Shown here: positions 45,144 through 53,705 of the stretch, one piece after another
How the letters are laid out: every line of letters starts with the position of its first letter
How positions within the stretch are numbered: the stretch's first letter is position 1
Source of the DNA: Janthinobacterium lividum
GTDB lineage: Bacteria; Pseudomonadota; Gammaproteobacteria; Burkholderiales; Burkholderiaceae_D
NCBI RefSeq assembly: GCF_034424625.1
Contig: NZ_CP139976.1
Coordinates: 1,612,001-1,676,000 of the forward strand
DNA: 64,000 bases
Direction of reading: 5' to 3'
Notes under the pieces: model-generated
Database searches by the model: none
Seen by the model: only the letters and a program-made list of their open reading frames with translations
What the model was told of the DNA's origin: nothing
Position numbers and translations under genes: made by a program

Positions 45144-45880
45144 CTGCGCGACTCCGCTACGAATTCATAATAATCACTGCGGCAATACGAGTGGGTCAGT
45201 TCCACCGCTGCGCCGTTGTCGAGATAACTGACACGGGTGATGTGCAGCATGGCTTCACCCGTCTTGATATTGGCCAGCTTGGCCTGTTCCGCCGTGGCGT
45301 TGACGGCGCGGATATGCTGCAGCGCGCGCATCGGGATGGTGCCGCGCGACTCCAGGTAGCCGTACAGCGAATCGGTCACCTGTTGCGGGTCCGGCATGTA
45401 GAGCGCGGGGATGGTGGTCGTTTCGATCGCCATCACCACTTCGTCGGCCGTGCGCAGGCGGCGCAAGCGCGCCACCGGCATGTGCGGCGACAATCCCAGC
45501 GACAGCAGCTCCAGCGGCGCGGCCGAGCCGATATCGCGCTGCAGCCAGCGCGAGCCGGCGGTAAACCCCCGTTGGCGCAACTCTTCCGAAAAGCTCGTCA
45601 GGCGCGACAGCGGCTGTTCCAGCTTGGGCGTGATGTAGGTGCCCGAGCCGCGCTTGCGCGTCAGCATGCCCCGGTCGCACAGCATGTCGATGGCCTTGCG
45701 CGCCGTGACGCGCGAAATTTCCAGGATGTCCGACAGCACGCGCTCGGAAGGCAATGCCTGGTTGGCGCGCCAGTCGCCGCTGGCGATGCCGTCCGACAGC
45801 ATGTTCGCCAGCTGCATGTAGAGCGGCGTGTCGCTGGCCGGATTGGGTTTGAAGGCGGACAGTTTGGCCAGCATGGTCAT
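45140..45880 (-). CDS. GntR/HutC-family regulator of the nag operon
   Basis: A 246-residue regulator with a GntR winged helix (about residues 20-85: ERVLSDILEISRVTARKAIDML) and a UTRA domain. Clearly paralogous to the regulator at 28263-29003 (shared LTSFSEELRQRG / LTSFSEDMRARG). It lies inside the operon between the GlcNAc kinase and nagA with 4-bp overlaps on both sides, so it probably regulates its own operon. The effector is probably GlcN-6-P or GlcNAc-6-P (family knowledge). The ATG at 45880 is chosen by homology of the N terminus. Confidence 0.92.
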   Translation of the reverse strand: MTMLAKLSAFKPNPASDTPLYMQLANMLSDGIASGDWRANQALPSERVLSDILEISRVTARKAIDMLCDRGMLTRKRGSGTYITPKLEQPLSRLTSFSEELRQRGFTAGSRWLQRDIGSAAPLELLSLGLSPHMPVARLRRLRTADEVVMAIETTTIPALYMPDPQQVTDSLYGYLESRGTIPMRALQHIRAVNATAEQAKLANIKTGEAMLHITRVSYLDNGAAVELTHSYCRSDYYEFVAESRR

Positions 45881-46749
45881 TGCTCCTGCAAGTACTTGCG
45901 TATCAGGCGCAGGCCGCCTGCGGCCGAGTCGCCCTGTGCCGGCACGACCAGTTGCAATAAGTCCGCCGGCAGGTAGCTCGACAAGGGCGCCGCCAGGCCG
46001 CCGCACAGGGCCACGGGCAAGGTGCCAGCCGGATCGAGCGCCCTGGCGATGAGGGCGATCTGCTGCCCCGCATCCATCAGGATGGTGCGCGCCACCGCAT
46101 TGCTGGCCGCGTGTTCGAGCACCAGCCGCGCCAGTTGCGCGAAATTGGTCTGGCTGGCGGCGGCCAGCCACACCTGCATGGCGTCGCGCTGGCCGCCGCA
46201 GGCATCGATGATGGCCGTGGCGAAGGCGCTGCCGGGCACGCGCCCGTCGACCACCTGCTGCGCGTGGTTGATGGCGCGCATGCCGATCCAGGCGCCGCCC
46301 GCCTCGTCGCCCGAGGGGAAGCCCCAGCCGCCCACTTCATGGCGGCTGCCGTCCGCGTGCAGCACTTCGCCCACGCTGCCCGTGCCGATGGCAACGATGG
46401 CGCCCGGCTGGCCCGCGTGCGCGCCCAGCAGGGTGGTCAGTGCATCGGATTCGAGTGCCACAAAGGCATAGCCGGGATTGTGTTCGACGAAGCTGGCGGC
46501 CCACTGCTTGTTGTGCACGCCGGCCAGGCCCAGGCCGATGGCCATGCGCTGCAGCGGCGGCTGTTCCAGGCCGGCGGCGCGGAAGGCCAGGGTGACGGCA
46601 TGCGCCACGGATGTCCAGGCCCGTTCGATGCCCAGTCCCAGGCCGGAAGGGCCGCTTTGTCCCTGCGCCAGTTCCTGGCCATCGAGGCGCGCCAGGCGTA
46701 CGCGGGTTCCGCTGCCCCCGCCGTCGACGCCGATTATGTATTCGATCAT
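45877..46749 (-). CDS. BadF/BcrA-type N-acetylglucosamine kinase
   Basis: A 290-residue ASKHA-fold kinase of the BadF/BadG family, which includes GlcNAc and glucosamine kinases. Phosphate-1 loop GVDGGGSGTRVRLA at residues 7-20, phosphate-2 AIGTGSVG, then GGWGFPSGDEAGGAWIG and the adenosine motif ALCGGLAAPL. There is no PTS in the locus, so this cytosolic kinase would supply GlcNAc-6-P for NagA. First gene of the leftward operon; its 351-bp leader carries TGGTATT words. Confidence 0.92.
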   Translation of the reverse strand: MIEYIIGVDGGGSGTRVRLARLDGQELAQGQSGPSGLGLGIERAWTSVAHAVTLAFRAAGLEQPPLQRMAIGLGLAGVHNKQWAASFVEHNPGYAFVALESDALTTLLGAHAGQPGAIVAIGTGSVGEVLHADGSRHEVGGWGFPSGDEAGGAWIGMRAINHAQQVVDGRVPGSAFATAIIDACGGQRDAMQVWLAAASQTNFAQLARLVLEHAASNAVARTILMDAGQQIALIARALDPAGTLPVALCGGLAAPLSSYLPADLLQLVVPAQGDSAAGGLRLIRKYLQEQ

Positions 46750-47100
46750 GTTGTGCAGTCCCGCGTTTGGTTGAATGCGCCTGTCTCGGTTCTTTTATTT
46801 GTCGGGCGGCGAAAAAGCTGAAGGCACTATATTGTCGCCCAGATGGCTTGTCAACAGGTATTTAAGTGGTATTAACAAATGCGTTGCACGATGGCGCGCC
46901 GTGCCCGAGGGTGTGATTGCAAGTGTTTGTTAATAAAGGAGTTTTTGTGCGTCATGAATGGTATTGAAATTGGCCTTGTTTAATGCCAATTTTTTCAGAC
47001 TGGTCTGTGCTCGGTGTTGCGTTATTGCTTGTATGCATGCTTGGCAAGGGACGCCATGAAGAGTAAAGTCCGCCTTTTACACCTGAGTTGGAAGAGCATG
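46750..47100. promoter_or_regulatory. Control region upstream of the GlcNAc kinase operon
   Basis: A 351-bp AT-rich region with no supported gene. TGGTATT occurs at 46867-46873 (in AAGTGGTATTAAC) and 46959-46965 (in ATGGTATTGAAATTGG). The same word is found near the other GntR gene, so these are candidate GntR operators for the operon. An alternative upstream start for the rightward gene would use its last bases. Confidence 0.45.
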
Positions 47101-47385
47101 ATGAACGACAAGGCAGCAAAGAGCGAGTACTGGGACGACTGGCAGCAAGAGGCGCTGGCCGCCGGCGTGTCGGCGCCGCTGGCCGCGCTGGGCATGGAAA
47201 TGATGCGCACGCACCGCAAGAACCGCTGGCCGAAGGATTTCCTGGGCCGCGAAAGCGATGGCCCGGTCATGATCGAAATGTGCCTGGAAGACGAGGCGGA
47301 AACGGAATTGTTCTTTATCGAGAACCTGTATCCCTACGATGCGGCGCTGATCGAAAAGACGCGCCGCCGCCTGTGCCTGCACTGA
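47101..47385 (+). CDS. Small hypothetical protein
   Basis: A 94-residue acidic soluble protein of unknown function (starts MNDKAAKSEYWDDWQQEAL). A basic patch THRKNRWPKDFLGR lies in the middle and an acidic CLEDEAETELFF segment follows. GGAAG precedes the ATG pair at 47098/47101; longer starts at 47056 or 47014 are possible but lack a better ribosome site. A GC-rich hairpin follows the gene. Confidence 0.62.
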   Translation: MNDKAAKSEYWDDWQQEALAAGVSAPLAALGMEMMRTHRKNRWPKDFLGRESDGPVMIEMCLEDEAETELFFIENLYPYDAALIEKTRRRLCLH

Positions 47386-47407
47386 TAGTGCGCTGACGTG
47401 TGGATGG

Positions 47408-47433
47408 AACGGCCGCCTTGCGCGGCCGTTTTC
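47408..47433 (+). terminator. Hairpin terminator after the 94-residue gene
   Basis: AACGGCCGC (47408-47416) pairs with GCGGCCGTT (47422-47430), followed by TT. The T run is short, so strength is moderate. Confidence 0.55.
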
Positions 47434-47436
47434 ACG

Positions 47437-47706
47437 TCAGGTACTGAATTTTTCGCTGCTGGGGCGCGCGCGCATGCGCAGGCTCAGCAGCAAGATGGCG
47501 ACCAGCAGCAGCGAATGGGTGCCCGGTTCATGCGGGCCGGAGGCGTGCCGGCTGGCGTTCGGTGACTGGAAGCTGGCCAGTTGCATGGCCAGGGTGGCGG
47601 GCGCCGCCTGGTAGGCGGCCACTTGAATCGGCGGCGTGTCTGCCGCATGCATGTTGCCAGCGGCCCAGAGTGACAGGGCCGCGCCCAGCAAGATCATCTT
47701 TCTCAT
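47437..47706 (-). CDS. Small PEP-CTERM-like exported protein
   Basis: An 89-residue protein with an N-terminal signal peptide (MRKMILLGAALSLWAAGNMHA). A C-terminal tail reads HEPGTHSLLLVAILLLSLRMRAR: a Pro-Gly motif, a hydrophobic helix and a basic end. This is the layout of PEP-CTERM sorting signals recognised by exosortase EpsH/XrtA, although the first P of PEP is His here. The mature part is only about 35 residues. The ATG at 47706 or 47709 begins the signal peptide. No exosortase is in the window. Confidence 0.62.
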   Translation of the reverse strand: MRKMILLGAALSLWAAGNMHAADTPPIQVAAYQAAPATLAMQLASFQSPNASRHASGPHEPGTHSLLLVAILLLSLRMRARPSSEKFST

Positions 47707-48012
47707 CATATTGTCTGTTTCCGCCGAGGGCTGTAAGTCGATAACACATGGTCCCGCCGTATGCCGGCCCATGTCCTGTCCCCAGTTGGTATGCTTTCCG
47801 GCGCTGCTCATGCCGCACCGAAATGATATCTATTTATAAATTTCGTGTATTAAAACATAATAAAATAGAAATGCAAACGTCTTTTTGCAAATAAGTGCAT
47901 GCGCTGCCTGTGCTTGCCGGGTGGGATTCATTGCATGGGGGAAATGACGTGGCATTTTCATGGGGGAGTGTCATAATGGCCCAGGCATTTCCGCCCAGGC
48001 ATGGAGTAGATG

Positions 48013-48120
48013 ATGAGCAAGGCACAGGACAGCAAGAAGGAAGCCAAGAAGGAACCGGCCAAGAGCATGAAGGAAAAGAAGGAAGCCAAGAAGGTCAAGA
48101 AAGAAGAGCGCAAGCGCTGA
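48013..48120 (+). CDS. Tiny lysine-rich protein
   Basis: A 35-residue protein, nearly all Lys, Glu, Ala and Ser (MSKAQDSKKEAKKEP...). The ATG at 48013 has GGAG at 48003-48006, and the frame is uninterrupted up to TGA at 48118-48120. Only 2 bp separate it from the next start (TGATCATG), which suggests translational coupling. KKEAKK is repeated. The composition recalls small histone-like or intrinsically disordered stress proteins. Its reality rests on the ribosome site and composition alone. Confidence 0.5.
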   Translation: MSKAQDSKKEAKKEPAKSMKEKKEAKKVKKEERKR

Positions 48121-48122
48121 TC

Positions 48123-48647
48123 ATGCGCGTGCGCTGTGCATCGATGCGCCCGTGGCGTGCGCCGGCCCTGCTGGCGGCGTTCGCCTTGCTGGCCATCGGC
48201 GTGCCCGTGTCCGGCGTGCTGGCGCAGCAAAAGCCGCCGCCGTCCACGTTCGGGCAAGTGGTGGGCAATGCCGTGCTGTGCATCGACCAGATCGACAACA
48301 AGGCCTTCTATGCCTATTTGCTGACGGCCTTCGGCCCGGCCTACAAGCATGAAGGGGGCGCCTACTGGTTCCGCACGGACGCCACCTTGTGGGGCGCGCC
48401 GATTACCGACGTCATCGTCAGCGACGACACCAGCCCCCTCGTCTTCATGGGCGTGGTGGCCGACGCGACGCCGGAAAAGCTGGAGCCCGCCATCCGCGGC
48501 GCCTCGGGCCTGCGTTTCAATAAACTCGACAATTCCGCCTTTCCTGTCCGTGGTTCCGTGCCTGGCAGTAAAATCGTCTACTTCCGCAGCAAGGCGAAAG
48601 TGTATTGCGCCAAATACAAGCCGTTGCCGCCCGCCCGCACCCGCTGA
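48123..48647 (+). CDS. Exported hypothetical protein
   Basis: A 174-residue protein with an N-terminal signal peptide (about residues 1-34, ending VSGVLAQ) and a compact mature domain with two cysteines (in NAVLCID and KVYCAKY). I do not recognise the family. It starts 2 bp after the tiny lysine-rich gene and lies 51 bp before the gspA-like gene, so it may be part of that transcript. Starts at 48123 or 48144 (MRPWRAP) are possible. Confidence 0.7.
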   Translation: MRVRCASMRPWRAPALLAAFALLAIGVPVSGVLAQQKPPPSTFGQVVGNAVLCIDQIDNKAFYAYLLTAFGPAYKHEGGAYWFRTDATLWGAPITDVIVSDDTSPLVFMGVVADATPEKLEPAIRGASGLRFNKLDNSAFPVRGSVPGSKIVYFRSKAKVYCAKYKPLPPARTR

Positions 48648-48698
48648 GGGGTTCGGCCTGGCGCCGCGCATTTTGATCGTTTCATCCGCAGGGTCTCC

Positions 48699-50324
48699 AT
48701 GTACACGCATTATTTCCAGCTCAAGCAATCGCCGTTCTCGATCGCCCCCGATCCGCGCTACCTGTTCATGAGCGAACGCCACCGCGAAGCGCTGGCGCAC
48801 CTGCTGTATGGCGTGGGCAGCGGTGGCGGCTTCGTGCTGCTGACGGGAGAAATCGGCGCCGGCAAGACCACCGTGTGCCGCTGCTTCATGGAGCAGATTC
48901 CGGAAAACTGCCAGCTCGCGTATATCTTCAATCCGAAACTGTCCGTCGAGGAATTGCTGCTGTCGATCTGCGAGGAATTCCGCATCGCAGTGGTGCCCGG
49001 CGTGGCCAGCGTGAAAGGCTATGTCGACGCCATCAATGCGCACCTGCTGGTCAGCCATGCGCAGGGCAAGAACAATGTGCTGATCATCGACGAGGCGCAA
49101 AACCTGTCCGCCGCCGTGCTGGAGCAGCTGCGTTTGCTGACCAACCTGGAGACGAGCGAGCGCAAGCTGCTGCAGATCATCCTCATCGGCCAGCCGGAAT
49201 TGCGCGCCATGCTGGCCCGGCCGGAACTGGAGCAGCTGGCGCAGCGCGTGATCGCCCGCTATCACCTGGGGTCGCTGACGGCGGACGAGACGGCCAGTTA
49301 TATCCGCCACCGCCTGGCCGTGGCGGGCAGCACGGCGCAGACGCCGTTCGCGCCGCGTCTGATGGCGCCCATCCATGCCATGAGCCACGGCGTGCCGCGC
49401 CGCATCAACCTGCTGTGCGACCGCGCGTTGCTGGGCGCCTACGTGGAAAACCAGCCGCAGGTGACGCGCCAGATCCTGCGCCGTGCCGCCGAGGAAGTGT
49501 TTGCGGAAGAGGGCAAGCCGGCTGCCGGACGGGGCCTGCGCTGGCTCCACGTGACGGGCGGCGTGCTGGCCGGCGCCGTGGTCACGGCCGCGCTGGCCTG
49601 GCATTTCATGCCGCGCCCGTCCGCTGTACCTGCCGTGGCAGCCTCTGCGCCGGCCGCATCCAGCGTGGTGGTTGCCGCCGCATCCGCGCCCGCGCCCGTC
49701 AGCGTGCCGGACCGCAACGCCGTGCTGCGCCAGCTGGCCAGCCTGTGGGGCGAGCAGTTGCCGGCCGGCGACGCTTGCCAGGCGGGCGCCCGCGCCGGCC
49801 TGCGCTGCCTGCACAGCCGGGGCGGCATCGCCGAACTGCGCGTGCTGGACCGTCCCGCCATGCTGGCCTTGCGCGGTGCGGAGGGTGTGGAGCAGCTGGC
49901 GCTGCTGACGCGCTTGCAGGACGAGACCGCCACACTGATGCTCGATGGCAAACAGCAAAGCCTGCCGCTGGCCCAGTTGGCGCAGCGCAGCGATGGCAGT
50001 TTCACGACCTTCTGGCGCGCCCCGCGCAACTGGCGCGACGAAGTCCCGCTGGGTGCCCGCGGCGCCGACGTGGACTGGCTGGCGCAGCGCCTGGCGCAAC
50101 AGCAGGGCTTGCCGGCGCCGGCGGCCAATCTGCCGCTTGATGCCGAGATGCAAGGCCTGTTGCGCGCCTTCCAGCAGCGCCAGAACCTGCGGGCCGATGG
50201 CCTGGCAGGCCCGAAAACATTCATACGCCTGATGCAGCTGGGTGACAATTCGGAGCCGCGCCTGAGCAGTGCAGCTCCTGCCGTGGCGGCGCCCGCTGCG
50301 ACGGCGATGGTGGCGGGGAAATAA
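48699..50324 (+). CDS. gspA: GspA/ExeA-type ATPase of type II secretion
   Basis: A 541-residue inner-membrane AAA ATPase. N-terminal ExeA motif YFQLKQSPFSIAPDPRYLFMS, Walker A GEIGAGKT at 50-57, Walker B LIIDEAQNL with Asp131-Glu132, and a membrane helix at about 288-306. A periplasmic part with a peptidoglycan-binding-1-like domain (about 455-515) follows. ExeA with ExeB moves peptidoglycan aside so the GspD secretin can assemble. It is followed 1 bp later by gspB. The rest of the T2SS is not in the window. Confidence 0.92.
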   Translation: MYTHYFQLKQSPFSIAPDPRYLFMSERHREALAHLLYGVGSGGGFVLLTGEIGAGKTTVCRCFMEQIPENCQLAYIFNPKLSVEELLLSICEEFRIAVVPGVASVKGYVDAINAHLLVSHAQGKNNVLIIDEAQNLSAAVLEQLRLLTNLETSERKLLQIILIGQPELRAMLARPELEQLAQRVIARYHLGSLTADETASYIRHRLAVAGSTAQTPFAPRLMAPIHAMSHGVPRRINLLCDRALLGAYVENQPQVTRQILRRAAEEVFAEEGKPAAGRGLRWLHVTGGVLAGAVVTAALAWHFMPRPSAVPAVAASAPAASSVVVAAASAPAPVSVPDRNAVLRQLASLWGEQLPAGDACQAGARAGLRCLHSRGGIAELRVLDRPAMLALRGAEGVEQLALLTRLQDETATLMLDGKQQSLPLAQLAQRSDGSFTTFWRAPRNWRDEVPLGARGADVDWLAQRLAQQQGLPAPAANLPLDAEMQGLLRAFQQRQNLRADGLAGPKTFIRLMQLGDNSEPRLSSAAPAVAAPAATAMVAGK

Positions 50325-50325
50325 G

Positions 50326-51027
50326 ATGTCCTACATACTTGAAGCATTGAAAAAATCGCAAGCCGAGCGCCAGTTGGGCGAGTTGCCGTCGATCCACGCA
50401 CCGCAGGTGCAGCTGCACGACACCGCCGCGTCTGGCGTGGCGCGGCGCGCGCCCGTGTGGCTGGCGCTGGGCGGCGTGACGCTGGCCGTGGCCGCCGCAC
50501 TGCTGCTGTGGCAGCCTTGGCAGGCAGCGGCCAACGCGCCTGCGGCGATTCCTGTCGCTCCAGCCGTGCTGGCCCAGGCCGTGCCCGCGCCGATGCCGGC
50601 AGCTCCGCCACCAGCGGCTCCCGCGCCTGCGCCAGTTCCCGTCGCGCAAGTCCCCCCCGTGCCGGCGGCGGTCACCGCCGCCCCCGTGCACTATGCCAGA
50701 CCGGTGCCGGAGCCGAAACAAGAATCGCCAGGACAGGCTGCTCCTGCCGTCCCCGTTGCGGCGCCGGCCATGCCCGCGCCCGCGCCGCCAGCCGAAGAGA
50801 CGGTGCCCGGCATGCGCGACTTGCCCGAGCCGATACAGCGGCAAATCCCCCAGGTTGCCATCGGCGGCTATATCTACTCGAAGAATCCGGCCGACCGCCT
50901 GTTGTTGATCGACAAGGTCCTGCGCCACGAAGGCGAGGAATTGGCGCCCGGCCTGGTGCTTGAAAAGTTGCAGCCGAAGGCAGCCATCTTCAGTTTCAAG
51001 GGCTACCGCTACCGCGTGCCGTATTGA
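50326..51027 (+). CDS. gspB: GspB/ExeB type II secretion protein
   Basis: A 233-residue inner-membrane protein. It starts MSYILEALKKSQAERQLGE, the GspB family hallmark, then a membrane helix (about 46-66), a long Pro/Ala-rich linker and the conserved C-terminal periplasmic domain. That domain includes PRQIP-like PEPIQRQIPQVAIGGYIYSKNPADRLLLIDK. It works with GspA in secretin assembly. The ATG at 50326 lies 1 bp after the gspA stop. Confidence 0.92.
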   Translation: MSYILEALKKSQAERQLGELPSIHAPQVQLHDTAASGVARRAPVWLALGGVTLAVAAALLLWQPWQAAANAPAAIPVAPAVLAQAVPAPMPAAPPPAAPAPAPVPVAQVPPVPAAVTAAPVHYARPVPEPKQESPGQAAPAVPVAAPAMPAPAPPAEETVPGMRDLPEPIQRQIPQVAIGGYIYSKNPADRLLLIDKVLRHEGEELAPGLVLEKLQPKAAIFSFKGYRYRVPY

Positions 51028-51127
51028 GTTGTTGCGCATCAAGACCGGACCGCCATCGCTGAACCATACTGGCCAGGCCTGGTCGAACCAGGGTCGCTGC
51101 GACCGTGTGCGCGGCCGGGGAGTTCCG

Positions 51128-52588
51128 ATGATTGCTGCCGCCGCTGGTGAGGGTGTCCTTGATGTGGGTGTGCCTGGAAACCTGGCGCGCATCGACCATA
51201 TCGTCGTGCTGATGATGGAAAACCGCTCGTTTGACCACATGCTCGGCTACCTGAGCCTGGAAGGCGGGCGCGCCGACATCGACGGCTTGCAGGCCAGCCA
51301 TGCCAACGTGCATGCGGGCGTGACCTACCCGGTGCACCATTTGCGGCGCACGGCCTTCGGGCCGCAGCAAGACCCGTCGCATACGGGCATGTCGGTGGCG
51401 CAGCAATTGCAAAACAATAACGGCGGCTTTGTCGGCGACTATGCGCAAACGCATCCGGGCGACCCCGATATCGACCTGGTGATGGGTTATTACAATGGCG
51501 CCGACTTGCCCATGTACGATTTCCTGGCGCAGCAGTTCTGCGTCTGCGACCGCTGCTACAGTTCCGTGCCGGGCGCCACCTGGCCCAACCGCCTGTATGC
51601 GGTCAGCGGCAAGGCGGCCGGCAGCCGCGACAGCAAGCGCGTGCCCCTGTATGCGAACAAGTCCTTCGTACGCCACCTCGAGCGTGCCCAGGTCAGCTGG
51701 AAATTTTATTCCGCCTGGAAGCCCTGGAGCCTGGCGCTGACGGATGACCATTACCGCTCGTCCGAATGGTACGAACCGTTCGGCTCCAGCGCGCGCCGCT
51801 ATGGCTTCATCGGCGATGCGCTGGCGGGCACCTTGCCCTCAGTCAGCTGGATCGATCCGCATTTCTTTGAGAATGACGACCATCCGCCGGCCGATATCCG
51901 CGCCGGCCAGGCGCTCGTGGCGCAGGTCTACCAGGCCCTGTCGCGCGGACCGGCCTGGGCGCGTACCTTGCTCGTCCTCAGCTATGACGAACATGGCGGC
52001 TTTTTCGACCATGTGCCGCCTGGCGCCGCCATCGACGACGACCCCGCGTTTCGCCGCTACGGCGTGCGCGTGCCCATGCTGCTGGTGTCGCCGCTGATCG
52101 CGCCGTGCAGCGTCAGCCACGAGGTATACGACCACACGTCGATTATTAAAACCATCCTGCAGCGCTTTTGCCGCGCCGCCGATGGCACCTTGCCCCAGAT
52201 GGGCGCACGCGTGGCGGCCGCCAGCGGCCTGGGCGCCGTGCTGACCCTGGCGCAAGCGCGCGCAGCGCCCGCCGTGCCCGCTGCGGTGCTGGCGCAGCGC
52301 GCCGCATGGGACGCGGATGTGCGGGCGCAGGATTTCGCCCTGCTGGCGCCCGCCTGCCCGTCTGATGGCGAGGTGGCCGCCGCTGCCGCCGTATCCTTCC
52401 AGTCCGATGCCGAGGCGGGCGCGATCGCCGCCCATCGGCAATTGGCACGCACGGCCAGGAATGCGCAGGCGGTGAAAAATCAAACGGCGAATAAAACGGC
52501 GGGCAGGACCGCGGACAGGCGCCGGCGGCAGGGCGGCAAGCCGGCGTCCGCCGGCGCCGGGAATGGCGGAAAATCCACAGGCGCTTGA
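51128..52588 (+). CDS. Phosphoesterase / phospholipase C-like protein
   Basis: A 486-residue protein of the phosphoesterase family (phospholipase C / acid phosphatase AcpA-like). The metal-ligand region IDHIVVLMMENRSFDHMLGYL is near residue 28, and LSYDEHGGFFDHVPP and the YDHTSIIKTI stretch follow. No signal peptide is visible at this start or further upstream in frame, although relatives are usually secreted. The C-terminal 80 residues are Ala-rich and then Lys/Arg-rich (TAGRTADRRRRQGGK). Possible substrates are phospholipids or phosphomonoesters. Monocistronic. Confidence 0.85.
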   Translation: MIAAAAGEGVLDVGVPGNLARIDHIVVLMMENRSFDHMLGYLSLEGGRADIDGLQASHANVHAGVTYPVHHLRRTAFGPQQDPSHTGMSVAQQLQNNNGGFVGDYAQTHPGDPDIDLVMGYYNGADLPMYDFLAQQFCVCDRCYSSVPGATWPNRLYAVSGKAAGSRDSKRVPLYANKSFVRHLERAQVSWKFYSAWKPWSLALTDDHYRSSEWYEPFGSSARRYGFIGDALAGTLPSVSWIDPHFFENDDHPPADIRAGQALVAQVYQALSRGPAWARTLLVLSYDEHGGFFDHVPPGAAIDDDPAFRRYGVRVPMLLVSPLIAPCSVSHEVYDHTSIIKTILQRFCRAADGTLPQMGARVAAASGLGAVLTLAQARAAPAVPAAVLAQRAAWDADVRAQDFALLAPACPSDGEVAAAAAVSFQSDAEAGAIAAHRQLARTARNAQAVKNQTANKTAGRTADRRRRQGGKPASAGAGNGGKSTGA

Positions 52589-52683
52589 CTTGGGCGATGA
52601 GGTGGGCAATGCACGGCGCCTGCGCCAGGCGGTGGCGCCCGTGGGGCTGCGTATAATCATTCCTTCTCAATCAAGGAGTGACC

Positions 52684-53208
52684 ATGCACGATGCGATGCC
52701 CGCACACCCGGTACTCGGTGTGATCGGCCGTTCCGGTAGCGGCAAGACGACCCTGCTGGAATTTGTGGTGAAGGAACTGGCGGCGCGCGGCTTGCGCGTC
52801 AACCTGGTCAAGCACAGCCACCATGACCTGGCGCTGGAACCGCCGCAAAAGGACAGCGCCCGCCTGCGCCTGGCCGGTGCGGCGGAAGTGCTGGTGGCGT
52901 CGCCGTACCGCTTTGCCATCGTGCATGAGCTGCGCGGCGCGCCGGAACCGAGCCTGGCGCAGCAATTGGCCCGCATGGGACCGGCAGACCTGACCCTGGT
53001 CGAAGGTTTCAAGACGGACCCCATCCCCAAGCTGGAAGTGTTCCGCCCGGAAGTGGGGCAAGCGCCCCTGTATCCGCACGACCCGCATGTGGTCGCCGTC
53101 GCGTCCGACAGCCCGGCGCCGGCCGATTTGCGCGAGGGTGTAGCATGGCTGGACTTGAATGCGCTCGAGCACGTGCTGGCCTGGCTGCTGCACAGATTGG
53201 AAAAATAA
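52684..53208 (+). CDS. mobB: MobB, molybdopterin-guanine dinucleotide accessory GTPase
   Basis: A 174-residue P-loop protein. Walker [10 protein letters not shown] at residues 15-23, then [11 protein letters not shown] and [18 protein letters not shown] typical of MobB, and DLTLVEGFK (Walker B region). It binds GTP and helps MobA make the MGD cofactor. The ATG at 52684 has AAGGAG five bases upstream; a GTG at 52678 is less likely. No other moco genes are adjacent. Confidence 0.94.
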   Translation: MHDAMPAHPVLGVIGRSGSGKTTLLEFVVKELAARGLRVNLVKHSHHDLALEPPQKDSARLRLAGAAEVLVASPYRFAIVHELRGAPEPSLAQQLARMGPADLTLVEGFKTDPIPKLEVFRPEVGQAPLYPHDPHVVAVASDSPAPADLREGVAWLDLNALEHVLAWLLHRLEK

Positions 53209-53265
53209 GCTAAAGGTTTGCCGGCGGCATCCGTTAACAAGGGTAGAACCTCATTGGAGAAACGT

Positions 53266-53466
53266 ATGGACGTCGGAAGCATTGCTCAACTGTCAACCAC
53301 GATGGCGGAGACAGGCACGCGGCAAGCCGTCGGCTTGACTGTCCTGAAAAAAGCCCAGGATATCCAAAGCTCGACTGCCACAGCCTTGCTGGCAGCGCTG
53401 CCACCGGTACAGTCGGCGCCGAGCCTGCCGGCCCACCTCGGTAACCGCATCAACACGACAGCCTGA
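53266..53466 (+). CDS. YjfB-family putative motility protein
   Basis: A 66-residue protein resembling the YjfB family of small proteins found in motile bacteria: MDVGSIAQLSTTMAETGTRQAVGLTVLKKAQDI followed by SSTATALLAAL. There is no signal peptide. GGAG precedes the ATG at 53266. It ends in a good terminator. The role is unknown; the name comes from family occurrence. A FliT-like gene lies 6 kb away. Confidence 0.72.
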   Translation: MDVGSIAQLSTTMAETGTRQAVGLTVLKKAQDIQSSTATALLAALPPVQSAPSLPAHLGNRINTTA

Positions 53467-53507
53467 GCGCAGTCCCGCGGCGCCGGTCTGGCGCTCGCCA
53501 TCGCTAT

Positions 53508-53547
53508 GCCCACACCACCGTCATCGACGGTGCGAGTGGGCGTTTTT
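53508..53547 (+). terminator. Terminator after the YjfB-like gene
   Basis: Nested stem: GCCCAC (53508-53513) with GTGGGC (53536-53541) outside, ACCGTC (53517-53522) with GACGGT (53526-53531) inside, then GTTTTTG. Confidence 0.78.
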
Positions 53548-53705
53548 GTCTGTCTTCCTGCCTTCCCTTCCTTTCTGTAAATTGACTAATTGACCATGGT
53601 TCGCCATGGCGCGGCCAATTCAGTAAAATGATGTCCACCACCTCGCGTTGCCCATGGCGCAGCCCGGGGCGCGCCATCACTTTGACCCATGCAAGAGGAA
53701 TCACC

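Noticed and set aside
47958..50153. A 731-codon open frame antisense to the gspA region
   Set aside because: Shadow frame across several well-supported rightward genes.
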